Part shown: in pieces, positions 1 through 8,406 of the stretch | How the letters are laid out: every line of letters starts with the position of its first letter | Position numbering within the stretch: position 1 is the first letter of the stretch | From: Shewanella livingstonensis | Lineage (GTDB): Bacteria > Pseudomonadota > Gammaproteobacteria > Enterobacterales > Shewanellaceae | Direction: 5' to 3' | Assembly (NCBI RefSeq): GCF_003855395.1 | Contig: NZ_CP034015.1 | Span: 2,552,001 to 2,616,000, forward strand | Length of the DNA: 64,000 nt | Notes under the pieces: generated by a model | Databases searched by the model: none | Told to the model about the DNA's origin: nothing | Seen by the model: the letters and a program-made list of their open reading frames with translations, nothing else | Program-made: the position numbers and the translations under genes

Positions 1-328
1 CCACAGCGGTCATGGTCACTGAAAGTGCCACATCAGCTTTGGCTAAATGAGAAAACATGTTCGAAGTGGTTCCACCAGGGCAGAGTACCAATAGCATGAC
101 CCCGACAGCGTATTCAGGCTCTAACGGCATAATACTGGCTAAGCCAAAACCGATAATGGGTAACAGCAGTAATTGATTGGTTAAGCCTATGGCAACGGCT
201 TTAGGATATTTTACCACGCGCTTAAAATCATCGACCACCAGCGATAACCCCATACCCATCATTATTAAGAAGATGCACACTGGGATGACTTGTGAATTTA
301 CAAATGTGACCAGTTCAATATTATCCAT
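1..328 (-). CDS. bile acid:sodium symporter (BASS/SBF) family protein, N-terminal part, runs off the window
   Basis: Reading the minus strand from an ATG at 328 gives about 109 residues, starting MDNIELVTFVNSQ, with no stop before the window edge. Three hydrophobic stretches are visible, and a CPGGTTSNMFSHL segment is typical of the SBF/BASS membrane transporter family, where this glycine-rich helix break lies near the sodium site. The protein would be an inner-membrane, sodium-coupled carrier of an organic anion; the substrate cannot be told. It is the last visible gene of a same-strand group (TonB receptor, nitroreductase, hydrolase, DUF2855 protein) and starts 57 bases after the DUF2855 gene, so it may be co-transcribed. 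Only the N-terminal third is visible. Confidence 0.8.
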   Translation of the reverse strand, partial: MDNIELVTFVNSQVIPVCIFLIMMGMGLSLVVDDFKRVVKYPKAVAIGLTNQLLLLPIIGFGLASIMPLEPEYAVGVMLLVLCPGGTTSNMFSHLAKADVALSVTMTAV

Positions 329-384
329 AATAACCTCTAGCAGAGAAGACCTTTTATCGGTCAAGAACGTCCGTGTAATGTGTT

Positions 385-1518
385 TTAGTTCGTTTTCAAG
401 CAGATGATTTGACCCACAGAAGCATCTGCAGTACCGGCCAACACTTTTTGATAAACAACATCAAGTTGGTCAATATCATTGGTGTGGACAATGGTGATGC
501 TTGCCCGGCAAAATTCGATATAGTCGAGTAACGACAGACTCAGTTGCTTCATTATTTCGCCAGCCCCCCAATCTAGGCTGCGTTTTTTTAATTGAGTCGG
601 GGCAAAAAAGAAGGTCGGGGTCGCGCCAGGTAAGTGATTAGCACTCACAGTGTCACTCATATCGATGTCGCCATGCTGAGTCGCGCCAATTCTGCAGGAG
701 TATTTTAGTTGGTTAGCAAAATGATGATGGATGCTCGACAACGTGGTTTTCCCGCCAGCCATATCAACTAAAATCGAATTGATACTGGGATCGAGTGTGG
801 ATATTTCTTGATAACTAACCACCTTGTCATAACAGCCCAAGGATTCGACAAACTCTCGGTTTGCGGCAGAGGTAATACCTATGGCAGGACGTTCACCACG
901 TTGCTTTATGGTAAAGGCGAGGGCGATGCTGGTTTTACTTGAGGCGCTGGTAATCACATATTGCTGCGCGTCAAAATAGTCATTATCAAACATGAAATCA
1001 TCTACTAACCAAGATGTAGTGAATAAGCCCCGTAATAATATGTCGTAGTCTTCATTTTGTTGTTGGTAAAATGGGTTTTGGCTGACACGATCAAATTTAC
1101 TATAAACCGGCGCTAAACCTTCACGACATGAACTTACATCTGAAAATCCAGCTTTATTAATGTTCCCTGCAAGAATTTTCAGGTGGCTTGCCATTGGCAT
1201 AAAACCCCACACTCTTTCGCCGACTTTAATCTGTTGGTTATTTGACGATACAACATCGGCATAGCCCATCACGGGTAAGCGTCCCCATTGATGTTGATCA
1301 GTGTCAGACGGGAAGAATCGCCAGTACCCAAGTGAATCACCGGTGATGCCATAGCTGATATTATTAGCGGTTAGGGCAAACTTATCGATTCGAAGTAACA
1401 CTTCGTCTTCAGCTAATGGCTGCGTGATGTCGAGTCTAGTCACGCGTGTGTTGTGTAGTGCATTTTTGGTTACTTCAAATACACGTGCCTGGTTTGTTGA
1501 TGTCTGAGGTAGTGTCAT
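385..1518 (-). CDS. DUF2855 family protein
   Basis: This 377-residue protein matches my memory of the DUF2855 family, proteins distantly like medium-chain dehydrogenases/quinone reductases. Visible features are an N-terminal segment LTANNISYGITGD, then GRLPVMGYADVV and VGERVWGFMPM, which resemble the GroES-like half of MDR enzymes. A central ITSASSKTSIALAF replaces the usual glycine-rich nucleotide loop. The start has an AAAGGA ribosome site a few bases upstream. There is no signal peptide, so it should be cytoplasmic. Function is not established for the family; an oxidoreductase role is inference. It lies between the alpha/beta hydrolase and the BASS transporter on the same strand. Confidence 0.75.
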   Translation of the reverse strand: MTLPQTSTNQARVFEVTKNALHNTRVTRLDITQPLAEDEVLLRIDKFALTANNISYGITGDSLGYWRFFPSDTDQHQWGRLPVMGYADVVSSNNQQIKVGERVWGFMPMASHLKILAGNINKAGFSDVSSCREGLAPVYSKFDRVSQNPFYQQQNEDYDILLRGLFTTSWLVDDFMFDNDYFDAQQYVITSASSKTSIALAFTIKQRGERPAIGITSAANREFVESLGCYDKVVSYQEISTLDPSINSILVDMAGGKTTLSSIHHHFANQLKYSCRIGATQHGDIDMSDTVSANHLPGATPTFFFAPTQLKKRSLDWGAGEIMKQLSLSLLDYIEFCRASITIVHTNDIDQLDVVYQKVLAGTADASVGQIICLKTN

Positions 1519-1607
1519 AAAATCCTTTTTAGCTGTTGTGTTAATTATTGTTCTAAGAGGGCTTTAGTGAATGTCTGGTTGTTGTGTTAGCGGTACTCGT
1601 TTTTAGG

Positions 1608-2549
1608 CTAATTGATGAATTCAGCTATCGCACGATTCACTTCATCGGGTCTTTCATGGTGCAGCCAATGGCTGGTATTGGGAAAACGGATAAGCGTGCA
1701 ATTGGCGACATAGCGATTAAGGTCATTAAGGTTGTCGTTAACAAATGCGAGATCTTGTTCGCCCCACAACACTAAGGTGGGAATATTAATACGGATATTA
1801 GGGATTTTTATTTCGGCGGTATTTTTTATTTGTGCGCTGTGGACAGGCTGTTTATTAGACAGATTTTCGCTTTCATCATCTGGCTCATGTGCCGCTAATT
1901 GCGGCATAGCGCGGTAATATTGCAACATGCCGTTTATGGCACCGTCTTGGCGCCACACTTGACGATACTGTGCGCGTACTTCATCTGTAAACACGCCTTC
2001 TTTAGTGCTCACCATGATGTGCTCAGTCAAGTAATTAAAGTCATCTTTTTCAACCAGAGACTCGCCGCAAGGGCTGATTAATTGATGAATATAAGCACTT
2101 TTCTGGCGTTGAATAGGATTGTTAATCATCTCTCGAGTAAACGTACTTGGGTGCGCAGCATTAAGAATAATCAGCTTGCTGATTAACTGAGGATGAAAAG
2201 CGGCTAATGGCCAAGCAATGGCGCCGCCCCAATCATGAGCAACTAGAATAACAGGCTGCGTAGGACTGATAGCAGCAATAAATTTAGCCATAAACGCGAT
2301 TAAATTGGGCACGGCATAAAAACCAGCTTCACTGGGTTTATCACTTTGGTTATATCCAGGTAGATCAGGTGCAATAACACGATAACTATCTGAAAAATAG
2401 TTTAACTGTTGTTTCCAAGAGCCCCAATACTCAGGAAAACCATGCAGAAAAATCAGCGTCTGCATGGGTTTTTGTGTTGTTTTTTTAGCTGATTCAACAT
2501 AATGAATATTGACGTTATCCACTACGATATTTTGATGCGTCAGTTTCAT
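1608..2549 (-). CDS. alpha/beta hydrolase (epoxide-hydrolase-like)
   Basis: The protein has about 313 residues from the ATG at 2549; the frame can be extended four codons to a GTG at 2561. It has the alpha/beta hydrolase signatures in order: the oxyanion-hole loop HGFPEYWGSW, the nucleophile elbow AHDWGGAIAW with Asp as nucleophile, a late acid in LVLWGEQDLAF, and the histidine in NTSHWLHHERPDEV. An Asp nucleophile with HGFPE is characteristic of soluble epoxide hydrolases and haloalkane dehalogenases rather than Ser esterases. There is no signal peptide. Gene order suggests it processes the compound imported by the neighbouring TonB receptor. The exact substrate is unknown. Confidence 0.85.
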   Translation of the reverse strand: MKLTHQNIVVDNVNIHYVESAKKTTQKPMQTLIFLHGFPEYWGSWKQQLNYFSDSYRVIAPDLPGYNQSDKPSEAGFYAVPNLIAFMAKFIAAISPTQPVILVAHDWGGAIAWPLAAFHPQLISKLIILNAAHPSTFTREMINNPIQRQKSAYIHQLISPCGESLVEKDDFNYLTEHIMVSTKEGVFTDEVRAQYRQVWRQDGAINGMLQYYRAMPQLAAHEPDDESENLSNKQPVHSAQIKNTAEIKIPNIRINIPTLVLWGEQDLAFVNDNLNDLNRYVANCTLIRFPNTSHWLHHERPDEVNRAIAEFIN

Positions 2550-2616
2550 ATCCAATCTCACTGTTGTTTAATCATGTTGATTCAGCACGTAGCGACTTAG
2601 CTGGGCTAACAAAACC

Positions 2617-3279
2617 CTAGTCAAAAAATGCTACTGCGTTTTCGACAACTTCACGATCGGTTCTGGTGTTATTGACCGCTTCGTTGTCATCGGCATAACC
2701 AAAAGACATACCAAATAAAATGCCGCGATCGTCAGGTAGCTTAAGTAATTCTCGAATGGGATCAGGGAATTGGCCTAAAGCACCTTGCATACAATTAGAG
2801 ATACCATGCTGCGCCATGATCAGTGACAGTGTTTGGGCATATATGCCTAAATCAACCGCGCCCATAATGTCTAAATATTTATCCATAGTAAAAAACACCG
2901 CATGCGGCGCATCAAAAAACTGCCAGTTGCGTACCATGGCCATTTGGCGGGCTTTTTTATCTTCTCGCGCTACGCCAATGGCACTGTATAAGGCATTAGC
3001 AGAACCAAATTGGCGATCACGATGAATCCCCTGGTATTGAGGCAACCAATTGAAATCTGGATTTGGCGCCGCACCGCTCATGAGAGTTTGCATAAATTTT
3101 TGCTTTAATGTGTCTTTAGTTGCCCCAGATACCACGCAAGTTTGCCATGGCTGCACATTACAATTGGAAGGAGAAAGTTGTGCAATGGCGAAAATGTGTT
3201 GTAACAAGGCTTCAGGGATAGGCTTATCCTGAAATGCACGCACCGAATATCGATTTTTTAATATTGTTTCTATAGACAT
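2617..3279 (-). CDS. nitroreductase family protein
   Basis: This 220-residue protein is the normal length for FMN-dependent nitroreductases. The N-terminal ILKNRYSVRAFQDKPI holds the family's conserved RxSxRxF motif that binds FMN phosphate, followed by LSPSNCNVQPWQTCVVSG, the usual SxxNxQPW motif. A C-terminal GILFGMSFGYAD precedes the catalytic-domain end. It should reduce nitro, quinone or enone groups with NAD(P)H in the cytoplasm. It lies downstream of the TonB receptor gene and upstream of the hydrolase on the same strand, so a role in degrading the imported substrate is plausible but inferred. Confidence 0.9.
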   Translation of the reverse strand: MSIETILKNRYSVRAFQDKPIPEALLQHIFAIAQLSPSNCNVQPWQTCVVSGATKDTLKQKFMQTLMSGAAPNPDFNWLPQYQGIHRDRQFGSANALYSAIGVAREDKKARQMAMVRNWQFFDAPHAVFFTMDKYLDIMGAVDLGIYAQTLSLIMAQHGISNCMQGALGQFPDPIRELLKLPDDRGILFGMSFGYADDNEAVNNTRTDREVVENAVAFFD

Positions 3280-3415
3280 ATTTACGACTCTTATTGTTAT
3301 TTATAGTAGTGGATAATTTTTTTACTTAGTGATAAATCAATTAACAGTAATTTGTGTAAAAACAAAGTCAGTAACAACAATGAATTATTGCTGTTGTTAC
3401 AGACCTGATACTTAA

Positions 3416-5863
3416 TTAAAACTGGTACGAAATATTAGCACCAAAGGTACGTGGTTGGTTGGGATAACCGTTAAAACTGCCGGCCTGAATTGGCGGTGGA
3501 AAAGCCGACAATAGGTATTCATCATTGGTTAAGTTACGCACCCAAAGTTGCAGACTCACACCATTATCAAATGCTAATCCTGTGCTGGCATTGAAGCTAT
3601 TCACTTCACGGGTTAATGATTCAGGCGTGTTTTCTGCTAATTTGACATCGCTTTCGAATATATAATCGGTGCGAACATAGCCATCCGCGCCGTTAAACAC
3701 TTCAAAGTTGTACACAATACCGGCGGTGATACTGACCTCATGAATACCAGCAGGTTTTTCACCAGATAAATCAACAGGACCGTCTAAACCCGATGCGCCA
3801 ACAAATGAGTCGTAAACAGGGTCAAGGAAGGTACCCGCTAAGGTCAATGACCAATCTTCAGTGAGGTTATAGTTAGAGTCGAACTCAAGCCCTTGGGTAC
3901 TTTGTTTACCCGCATTGGCCAGTACATAACCTGTGCCAATGAAAATAGATGATTGAAACCCTTCAATGGTTTGATCAAATATCGTTGCGCTAAATGATCC
4001 ATGTTCGAATTGAGTTTTAATACCCAACTCATACACCATCGCTTCTTCGGGTGAGGCATATCGGCCACCATAAACCTGATTGGGAAGCGATATGCCTGCT
4101 GTTTCTAATGCTGATTGATCTGATGCGAAAGGACTTGAATAACGAGATAAATTCCAAGACGTGGCTTTAAAACCTGTAGCTGCTGTGGCGAAAATATTGA
4201 CATTGTCAGTGATTTCGTACGATAAGCGCAGTGACCAAGTGGTTTTACTGTCATCAGACTTATTGTTTTCTACAGCATTAGGCAACCCCAGCATTGGCGG
4301 TAAAAATTGTAAGCTTTCTATAACAGGCACCGCGGGGGCCAGTTGTGGAATACTGCCAATAGGCACACCGTATAATGTTGGTACCGTGTCTAAATCAAGT
4401 GCCGAAAGCACATCGTTATGATTTTGAGAAATAGTGATTTCTTTTTGATCGTTGGTATAGCTGACGCCGAAAATAGCAGTAAACTCATCCGAGATATGAT
4501 AATCAAAGCTCGCAAATAACGAGTATGCATCGTTTTGTTGGTCAAACTCTGAACTTACCGCGGTATCATTTGAAAAGAATGTACCGGGGTCAAGACCATA
4601 GGCACCTTCTACGCCACCTAATAAACCGGGGGCGCCACCTGCAGCCATCAATACATCAAAGTAATTTCTAATGTCGTTACCATAAAATAAAGTGTCACCT
4701 GTGGTCACTTCTTCATGGAAAATGAATGCACCAAACATCCACTCTACAACGCGATCGCCAGTAGACGTTAAGCGGAATTCTTGGGTCATGGTTTCAATAT
4801 CTGTGTAACCACCTTCATTTAAAATATCGAGAGAGGTGTAATCAACATCATTCATAAAATCAGAATCATTGGTACGCAGTGCACTGATGGATGTAAATGA
4901 ATAACCATCAAAATCGACATCAAGTTGCAGTGATACACCACTGTCTTTTACGTTATTGTCTGGATCTGAGTTAAGGGTAGATTGATAAGCAAATGATCCG
5001 GTTTCATCAAGGTCCATGCCACCTAGCGCACGAACTGCAGCGGTAGTAGGGCCATTAATTGAGTTTTCGACAGAACAACAGGCTTCTTCAATTTTGCTAT
5101 AGTCTGCAATTAAGCGAAGTTTTACGTCTTCAGTGGGTTCGTACAGTGCCTGACCTCGAATATTCCAACGGTCACGGTCGTTAATATCGTCTAACCCCAC
5201 CACACTTTCAGTAAAACCATCACGGGTGTTTACACCACCAGAAACACTGAATGCTAAATTATCGGTTATGCCATTGGTGTAATAACCCTTAATTTCTTTT
5301 TGGTTGAAATTGCCTACGCCAACTTCAATCTTGCCTTGTTGATAATAAGCAGGTTCTCGAGTGGTAACGCTAATGACCCCAGCTGAAGCGTTTTTACCGA
5401 ATAAGGTACTTTGTGGACCACTTAAGACTTCAATTTGTTGCAGCCTTGGTAAATCACCTATTTGTGATGCTGCGCGTGAACGATACACACCGTCGATAAA
5501 CACTCCAACAGAAGGTTCAATACCCGTATTATTAGTACCATTACCAAAGCCACGAATCGAAAAATTGGTGTTAGTAGAGCGCTGTAGCGGTGTCACACGT
5601 AAAGTGGGTACTAGCGTTTGTAAATCAGTAATATCCATTACTTTGGCTTGTTCTATTGCTTTACTGCTGACGACAGTAATAGCAACAGGAGACTCTTGTA
5701 AGCCTTTTTCACGTTTAGACGCAGTTACGACGATTCTTTCTATATCGTCAGCATTTTTTTGTTTTGTAGGTTGCTCTTCAGCGTATGCCGTTGAACCGAG
5801 CACTCCCATAACGGCAAATGCAAGTAAAGAATGTGTAAACATTTTTGAGTTATTGTTATTCAT
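3416..5863 (-). CDS. TonB-dependent receptor
   Basis: This 815-residue outer-membrane receptor starts with a signal peptide ending near AYAEEQ. An early ADDIERIVVTASKREKGLQE contains the TonB-box-like segment and the start of the plug domain. The plug motifs are clear (PTLRVTPLQRSTNTNFSIRG, GVFIDGVYRSR, IEVLSGPQSTLFGKNASAG), and the protein ends in a beta-barrel C-terminus with final aromatic residue (FGANISYQF). It would import a ligand with TonB-ExbBD energy. The sequence most resembles the broad family annotated for siderophores and unknown organic ligands. It heads a minus-strand group with nitroreductase, hydrolase, DUF2855 and BASS-transporter genes. A long intergenic region with a palindrome lies upstream. 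Confidence 0.92.
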   Translation of the reverse strand: MNNNNSKMFTHSLLAFAVMGVLGSTAYAEEQPTKQKNADDIERIVVTASKREKGLQESPVAITVVSSKAIEQAKVMDITDLQTLVPTLRVTPLQRSTNTNFSIRGFGNGTNNTGIEPSVGVFIDGVYRSRAASQIGDLPRLQQIEVLSGPQSTLFGKNASAGVISVTTREPAYYQQGKIEVGVGNFNQKEIKGYYTNGITDNLAFSVSGGVNTRDGFTESVVGLDDINDRDRWNIRGQALYEPTEDVKLRLIADYSKIEEACCSVENSINGPTTAAVRALGGMDLDETGSFAYQSTLNSDPDNNVKDSGVSLQLDVDFDGYSFTSISALRTNDSDFMNDVDYTSLDILNEGGYTDIETMTQEFRLTSTGDRVVEWMFGAFIFHEEVTTGDTLFYGNDIRNYFDVLMAAGGAPGLLGGVEGAYGLDPGTFFSNDTAVSSEFDQQNDAYSLFASFDYHISDEFTAIFGVSYTNDQKEITISQNHNDVLSALDLDTVPTLYGVPIGSIPQLAPAVPVIESLQFLPPMLGLPNAVENNKSDDSKTTWSLRLSYEITDNVNIFATAATGFKATSWNLSRYSSPFASDQSALETAGISLPNQVYGGRYASPEEAMVYELGIKTQFEHGSFSATIFDQTIEGFQSSIFIGTGYVLANAGKQSTQGLEFDSNYNLTEDWSLTLAGTFLDPVYDSFVGASGLDGPVDLSGEKPAGIHEVSITAGIVYNFEVFNGADGYVRTDYIFESDVKLAENTPESLTREVNSFNASTGLAFDNGVSLQLWVRNLTNDEYLLSAFPPPIQAGSFNGYPNQPRTFGANISYQF

Positions 5864-6441
5864 TTATTTCCCCAGATAATAACTTTTTCGCTATCAAATA
5901 AACTTTCCAATACATTGATTTAAATAAGATATTCATGACATTCAAGTCTTCTTATTTGTAAGTTATCAATTGACAACTTTGTAAAATCAGCGTTATTCAA
6001 TAACAGCAAGGGGAAATCATTAAGATCAATTTTTATAATTTGAAAATTAATCCTAAAAATAAGTAATTACCACTTATAGTGAACAATTAACCGCCAAATC
6101 ATGCTAGGGGGTGTTTTAAGATTAAACCAATCAATTGTTTTAATAAGCAACTATTCATATAAAGAATAATGCAGTGATGTTGACTCAGTTTGGCCAAAAA
6201 TAATCATTAGTAGGATGGTTTAGCGGTAAATCTGCTGTTTAGGATATTCAATGGCATATTGGCATTAGCTTAATAAGTATTACTAACTATTATTCAAACG
6301 AATGTATACATATTATTAATATGCATTTGGATAATACTTACAGTTAACTTAGCATCAGTAGTACAAACATTATTGGTATGAAAGGTTTCATCCAAATAAT
6401 CACTAACTAGATATCGATTGATAATGACATGGAGAGTAACA
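5864..6441. promoter_or_regulatory. divergent intergenic region with two palindromes
   Basis: This gap of about 580 bases separates the minus-strand TonB receptor from the plus-strand acyl-CoA dehydrogenase and should contain both promoters. At 5961-5978 there is an 18-base palindrome, AGTTATCAATTGACAACT, with one mismatched pair, lying about 100 bases upstream of the receptor start. At about 6289-6336 there is a longer imperfect inverted repeat whose outer arms read ATTATTCAAACG and CATTTGGATAAT. A CAAACG-type half site would suit a fatty-acid regulator of the PsrA kind, which fits the dehydrogenase, but this is a guess. No coding sequence is seen. Confidence 0.4.
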
Positions 6442-8238
6442 ATGCCTGAATATAAAGCCCCCATTCGTGACGTAAAATTTGTTATGCAAGAGCTGTTAGA
6501 TTGTGAAGGGCACTATCAGCGTTTGGGTTACCAAGATGCCACTATCGACATGGTTGATGCCATTATTGCTGAAGCGGCAAAGTTAACTGAACAGGTTGTT
6601 GCCCCATTAAATCAAATTGGCGATCAACAAGGTTGCACATGGAAAGACGGCGTTGTAACCACACCAGATGGATTTAAAGAGGCGTACGCACAATATGTAG
6701 AAGGCGGCTGGCCAACGTTATCTCAGTCTGAAGATTTTGGTGGCCAAGGTTTACCTCATTCATTAAATATCAGTATTGCTGAGATGTTCTCTAGTGCTAA
6801 TCACAGCTTTGCTATGTACCCAGGCTTAAGTCATGGCGCATTAGCCACAATTGAAGCCCACGGTACAGATGCCCAAAAACAACAATTTATGCCTAAGCTT
6901 GTCGAAGGAAAGTGGACTGGCACAATGTGTTTAACAGAGCCACATTGTGGTACAGATTTGGGCATGTTGCGCACCAAGGCTGAATTACTAGCTGACGGCA
7001 CTTATTCATTAAGTGGCACTAAAATCTTTATCTCAGCTGGTGAGCACGATTTGTCAGATAACATTGTCCACATCGTTATTGCGCGTATTCCTGGTGCGCC
7101 AGAAGGTAATAAAGGTATTTCGCTGTTTATCGTACCGAAATTTAACGTTAATGACGATGGCACAATTTCAGACAGAAACGGCGTAAGCTGTGGCTCTATT
7201 GAACATAAAATGGGTATTAATGGTAACGCAACGTGTGTGATCAACTTTGATGGCGCAACAGGTCACCTTATTGGCGAACCTAATCGCGGCCTAAAATGTA
7301 TGTTCACCTTTATGAATGCTGCCCGTATTGGCGTAGCAAGTGAAGGTGTGGCAGCCGCTGAAGCGTCATTCCAGGGCGCGTTAGCGTATGCTAAAGATCG
7401 CCTACAAATGCGCTCAATTAGCGGTGTTAAAAACCCTAATGGCCCAGCCGATCCAATCATTGTTCATCCAGATGTGCGTAGAATGCTATTAACCCAAAAG
7501 TCGATTGCAGAAGGCGGCCGTGCGTTAATTTCGTATCTTGCCCAGCTAGTGGATATTGGCCATGCAGAAAAAGACGAAGCCATTAAAGCTGATGCTGAAA
7601 CTAAGTTAGCCTTACTAACACCGATTGCTAAAGCCTTTTTATCTGAGCTTGGTTTTGAATGTACCAGTCATGGAGTGCAGATCCTCGGTGGTCATGGCTT
7701 TATTAAAGAATGGGGCATGGAACAGCTGATGCGTGATACAAAAATCAGTTGTTTATACGAAGGCACTACTGGTATTCAAGCACTTGATTTGTTAGCCCGT
7801 AAAATTATTGGTACTCAAGGCGAAGTGTTAAAGCCTTTCTCTAAAGATGTGACTGTATTCTGCCAACAAAACATGGATAACCCAGCCATGGCTGAGTTTA
7901 TTAAACCCATCATGGCGTATGCAAAAGAGTGGCATGAGCTGACCGTATTAATTGGTGGTAAAGCGATGAAGAACCCTGATGAAATCGGCGGTGCTTCTGT
8001 TGATTACTTGATGTTTGCAGGTTATGTCACGCTTGCATTCTTCTGGGCTAAAATGGTTAAAGTTGCGCAAGATAAACTGGCGGCGGGCACCACAGAGACA
8101 GCATTCTATGAAGCGAAAATCAAAACCGCACAATTTTATATTCAACGCATGTTACCTAGAGCAAAAGGTCATGCAGCGTGTATTGCTAATGGTGTTGATT
8201 CGATGATGGCACTAGACAGTGAAGACTTTGCTTTTTAA
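6442..8238 (+). CDS. acyl-CoA dehydrogenase (large, about 600 residues)
   Basis: The chosen start is the ATG at 6442 (MPEYKAPIRDVKFVMQELLD), preceded by GGAGAG at 6431-6436; an in-frame ATG at 6418 lacks a ribosome site. The 598-residue protein has the extended N-terminus and C-terminal domain of the DmdC/FadE5-like group. Signatures include MCLTEPHCGTDLGMLRTKA (FAD contact), GEPNRGLKCMFTFMNAAR, GGHGFIKEWGMEQLMRD and LYEGTTGIQALDLLARK, whose Glu is the catalytic base. It oxidises an acyl-CoA to the 2-enoyl-CoA in beta-oxidation and passes electrons to ETF. Substrate length, or a sulfur-containing substrate such as methylmercaptopropionyl-CoA, cannot be decided. It is followed by a terminator and stands alone. 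Confidence 0.93.
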   Translation: MPEYKAPIRDVKFVMQELLDCEGHYQRLGYQDATIDMVDAIIAEAAKLTEQVVAPLNQIGDQQGCTWKDGVVTTPDGFKEAYAQYVEGGWPTLSQSEDFGGQGLPHSLNISIAEMFSSANHSFAMYPGLSHGALATIEAHGTDAQKQQFMPKLVEGKWTGTMCLTEPHCGTDLGMLRTKAELLADGTYSLSGTKIFISAGEHDLSDNIVHIVIARIPGAPEGNKGISLFIVPKFNVNDDGTISDRNGVSCGSIEHKMGINGNATCVINFDGATGHLIGEPNRGLKCMFTFMNAARIGVASEGVAAAEASFQGALAYAKDRLQMRSISGVKNPNGPADPIIVHPDVRRMLLTQKSIAEGGRALISYLAQLVDIGHAEKDEAIKADAETKLALLTPIAKAFLSELGFECTSHGVQILGGHGFIKEWGMEQLMRDTKISCLYEGTTGIQALDLLARKIIGTQGEVLKPFSKDVTVFCQQNMDNPAMAEFIKPIMAYAKEWHELTVLIGGKAMKNPDEIGGASVDYLMFAGYVTLAFFWAKMVKVAQDKLAAGTTETAFYEAKIKTAQFYIQRMLPRAKGHAACIANGVDSMMALDSEDFAF

Positions 8239-8285
8239 GCTGAATAAAGTTAATGATGCTTCGATAGGCCGTTAAATTTACATAA

Positions 8286-8329
8286 CAAAAAACCGCAACG
8301 TTATCGTTGCGGTTTTTATTTTTTTTTAC
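8286..8329 (+). terminator. Rho-independent terminator after the acyl-CoA dehydrogenase
   Basis: A stem of AACCGCAACG and CGTTGCGGTT around a TTAT loop is followed by a long T run. It lies about 50 bases after the stop codon. A-runs on the left side let it also work for the opposite strand. Confidence 0.9.
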
Positions 8330-8406
8330 TATATATTTCAGCTTATTAGTCTAAATCTACCTCTCATTAACCGTAAGTATTTAATAGAGAGTCGTTAGTT
8401 AATTGT

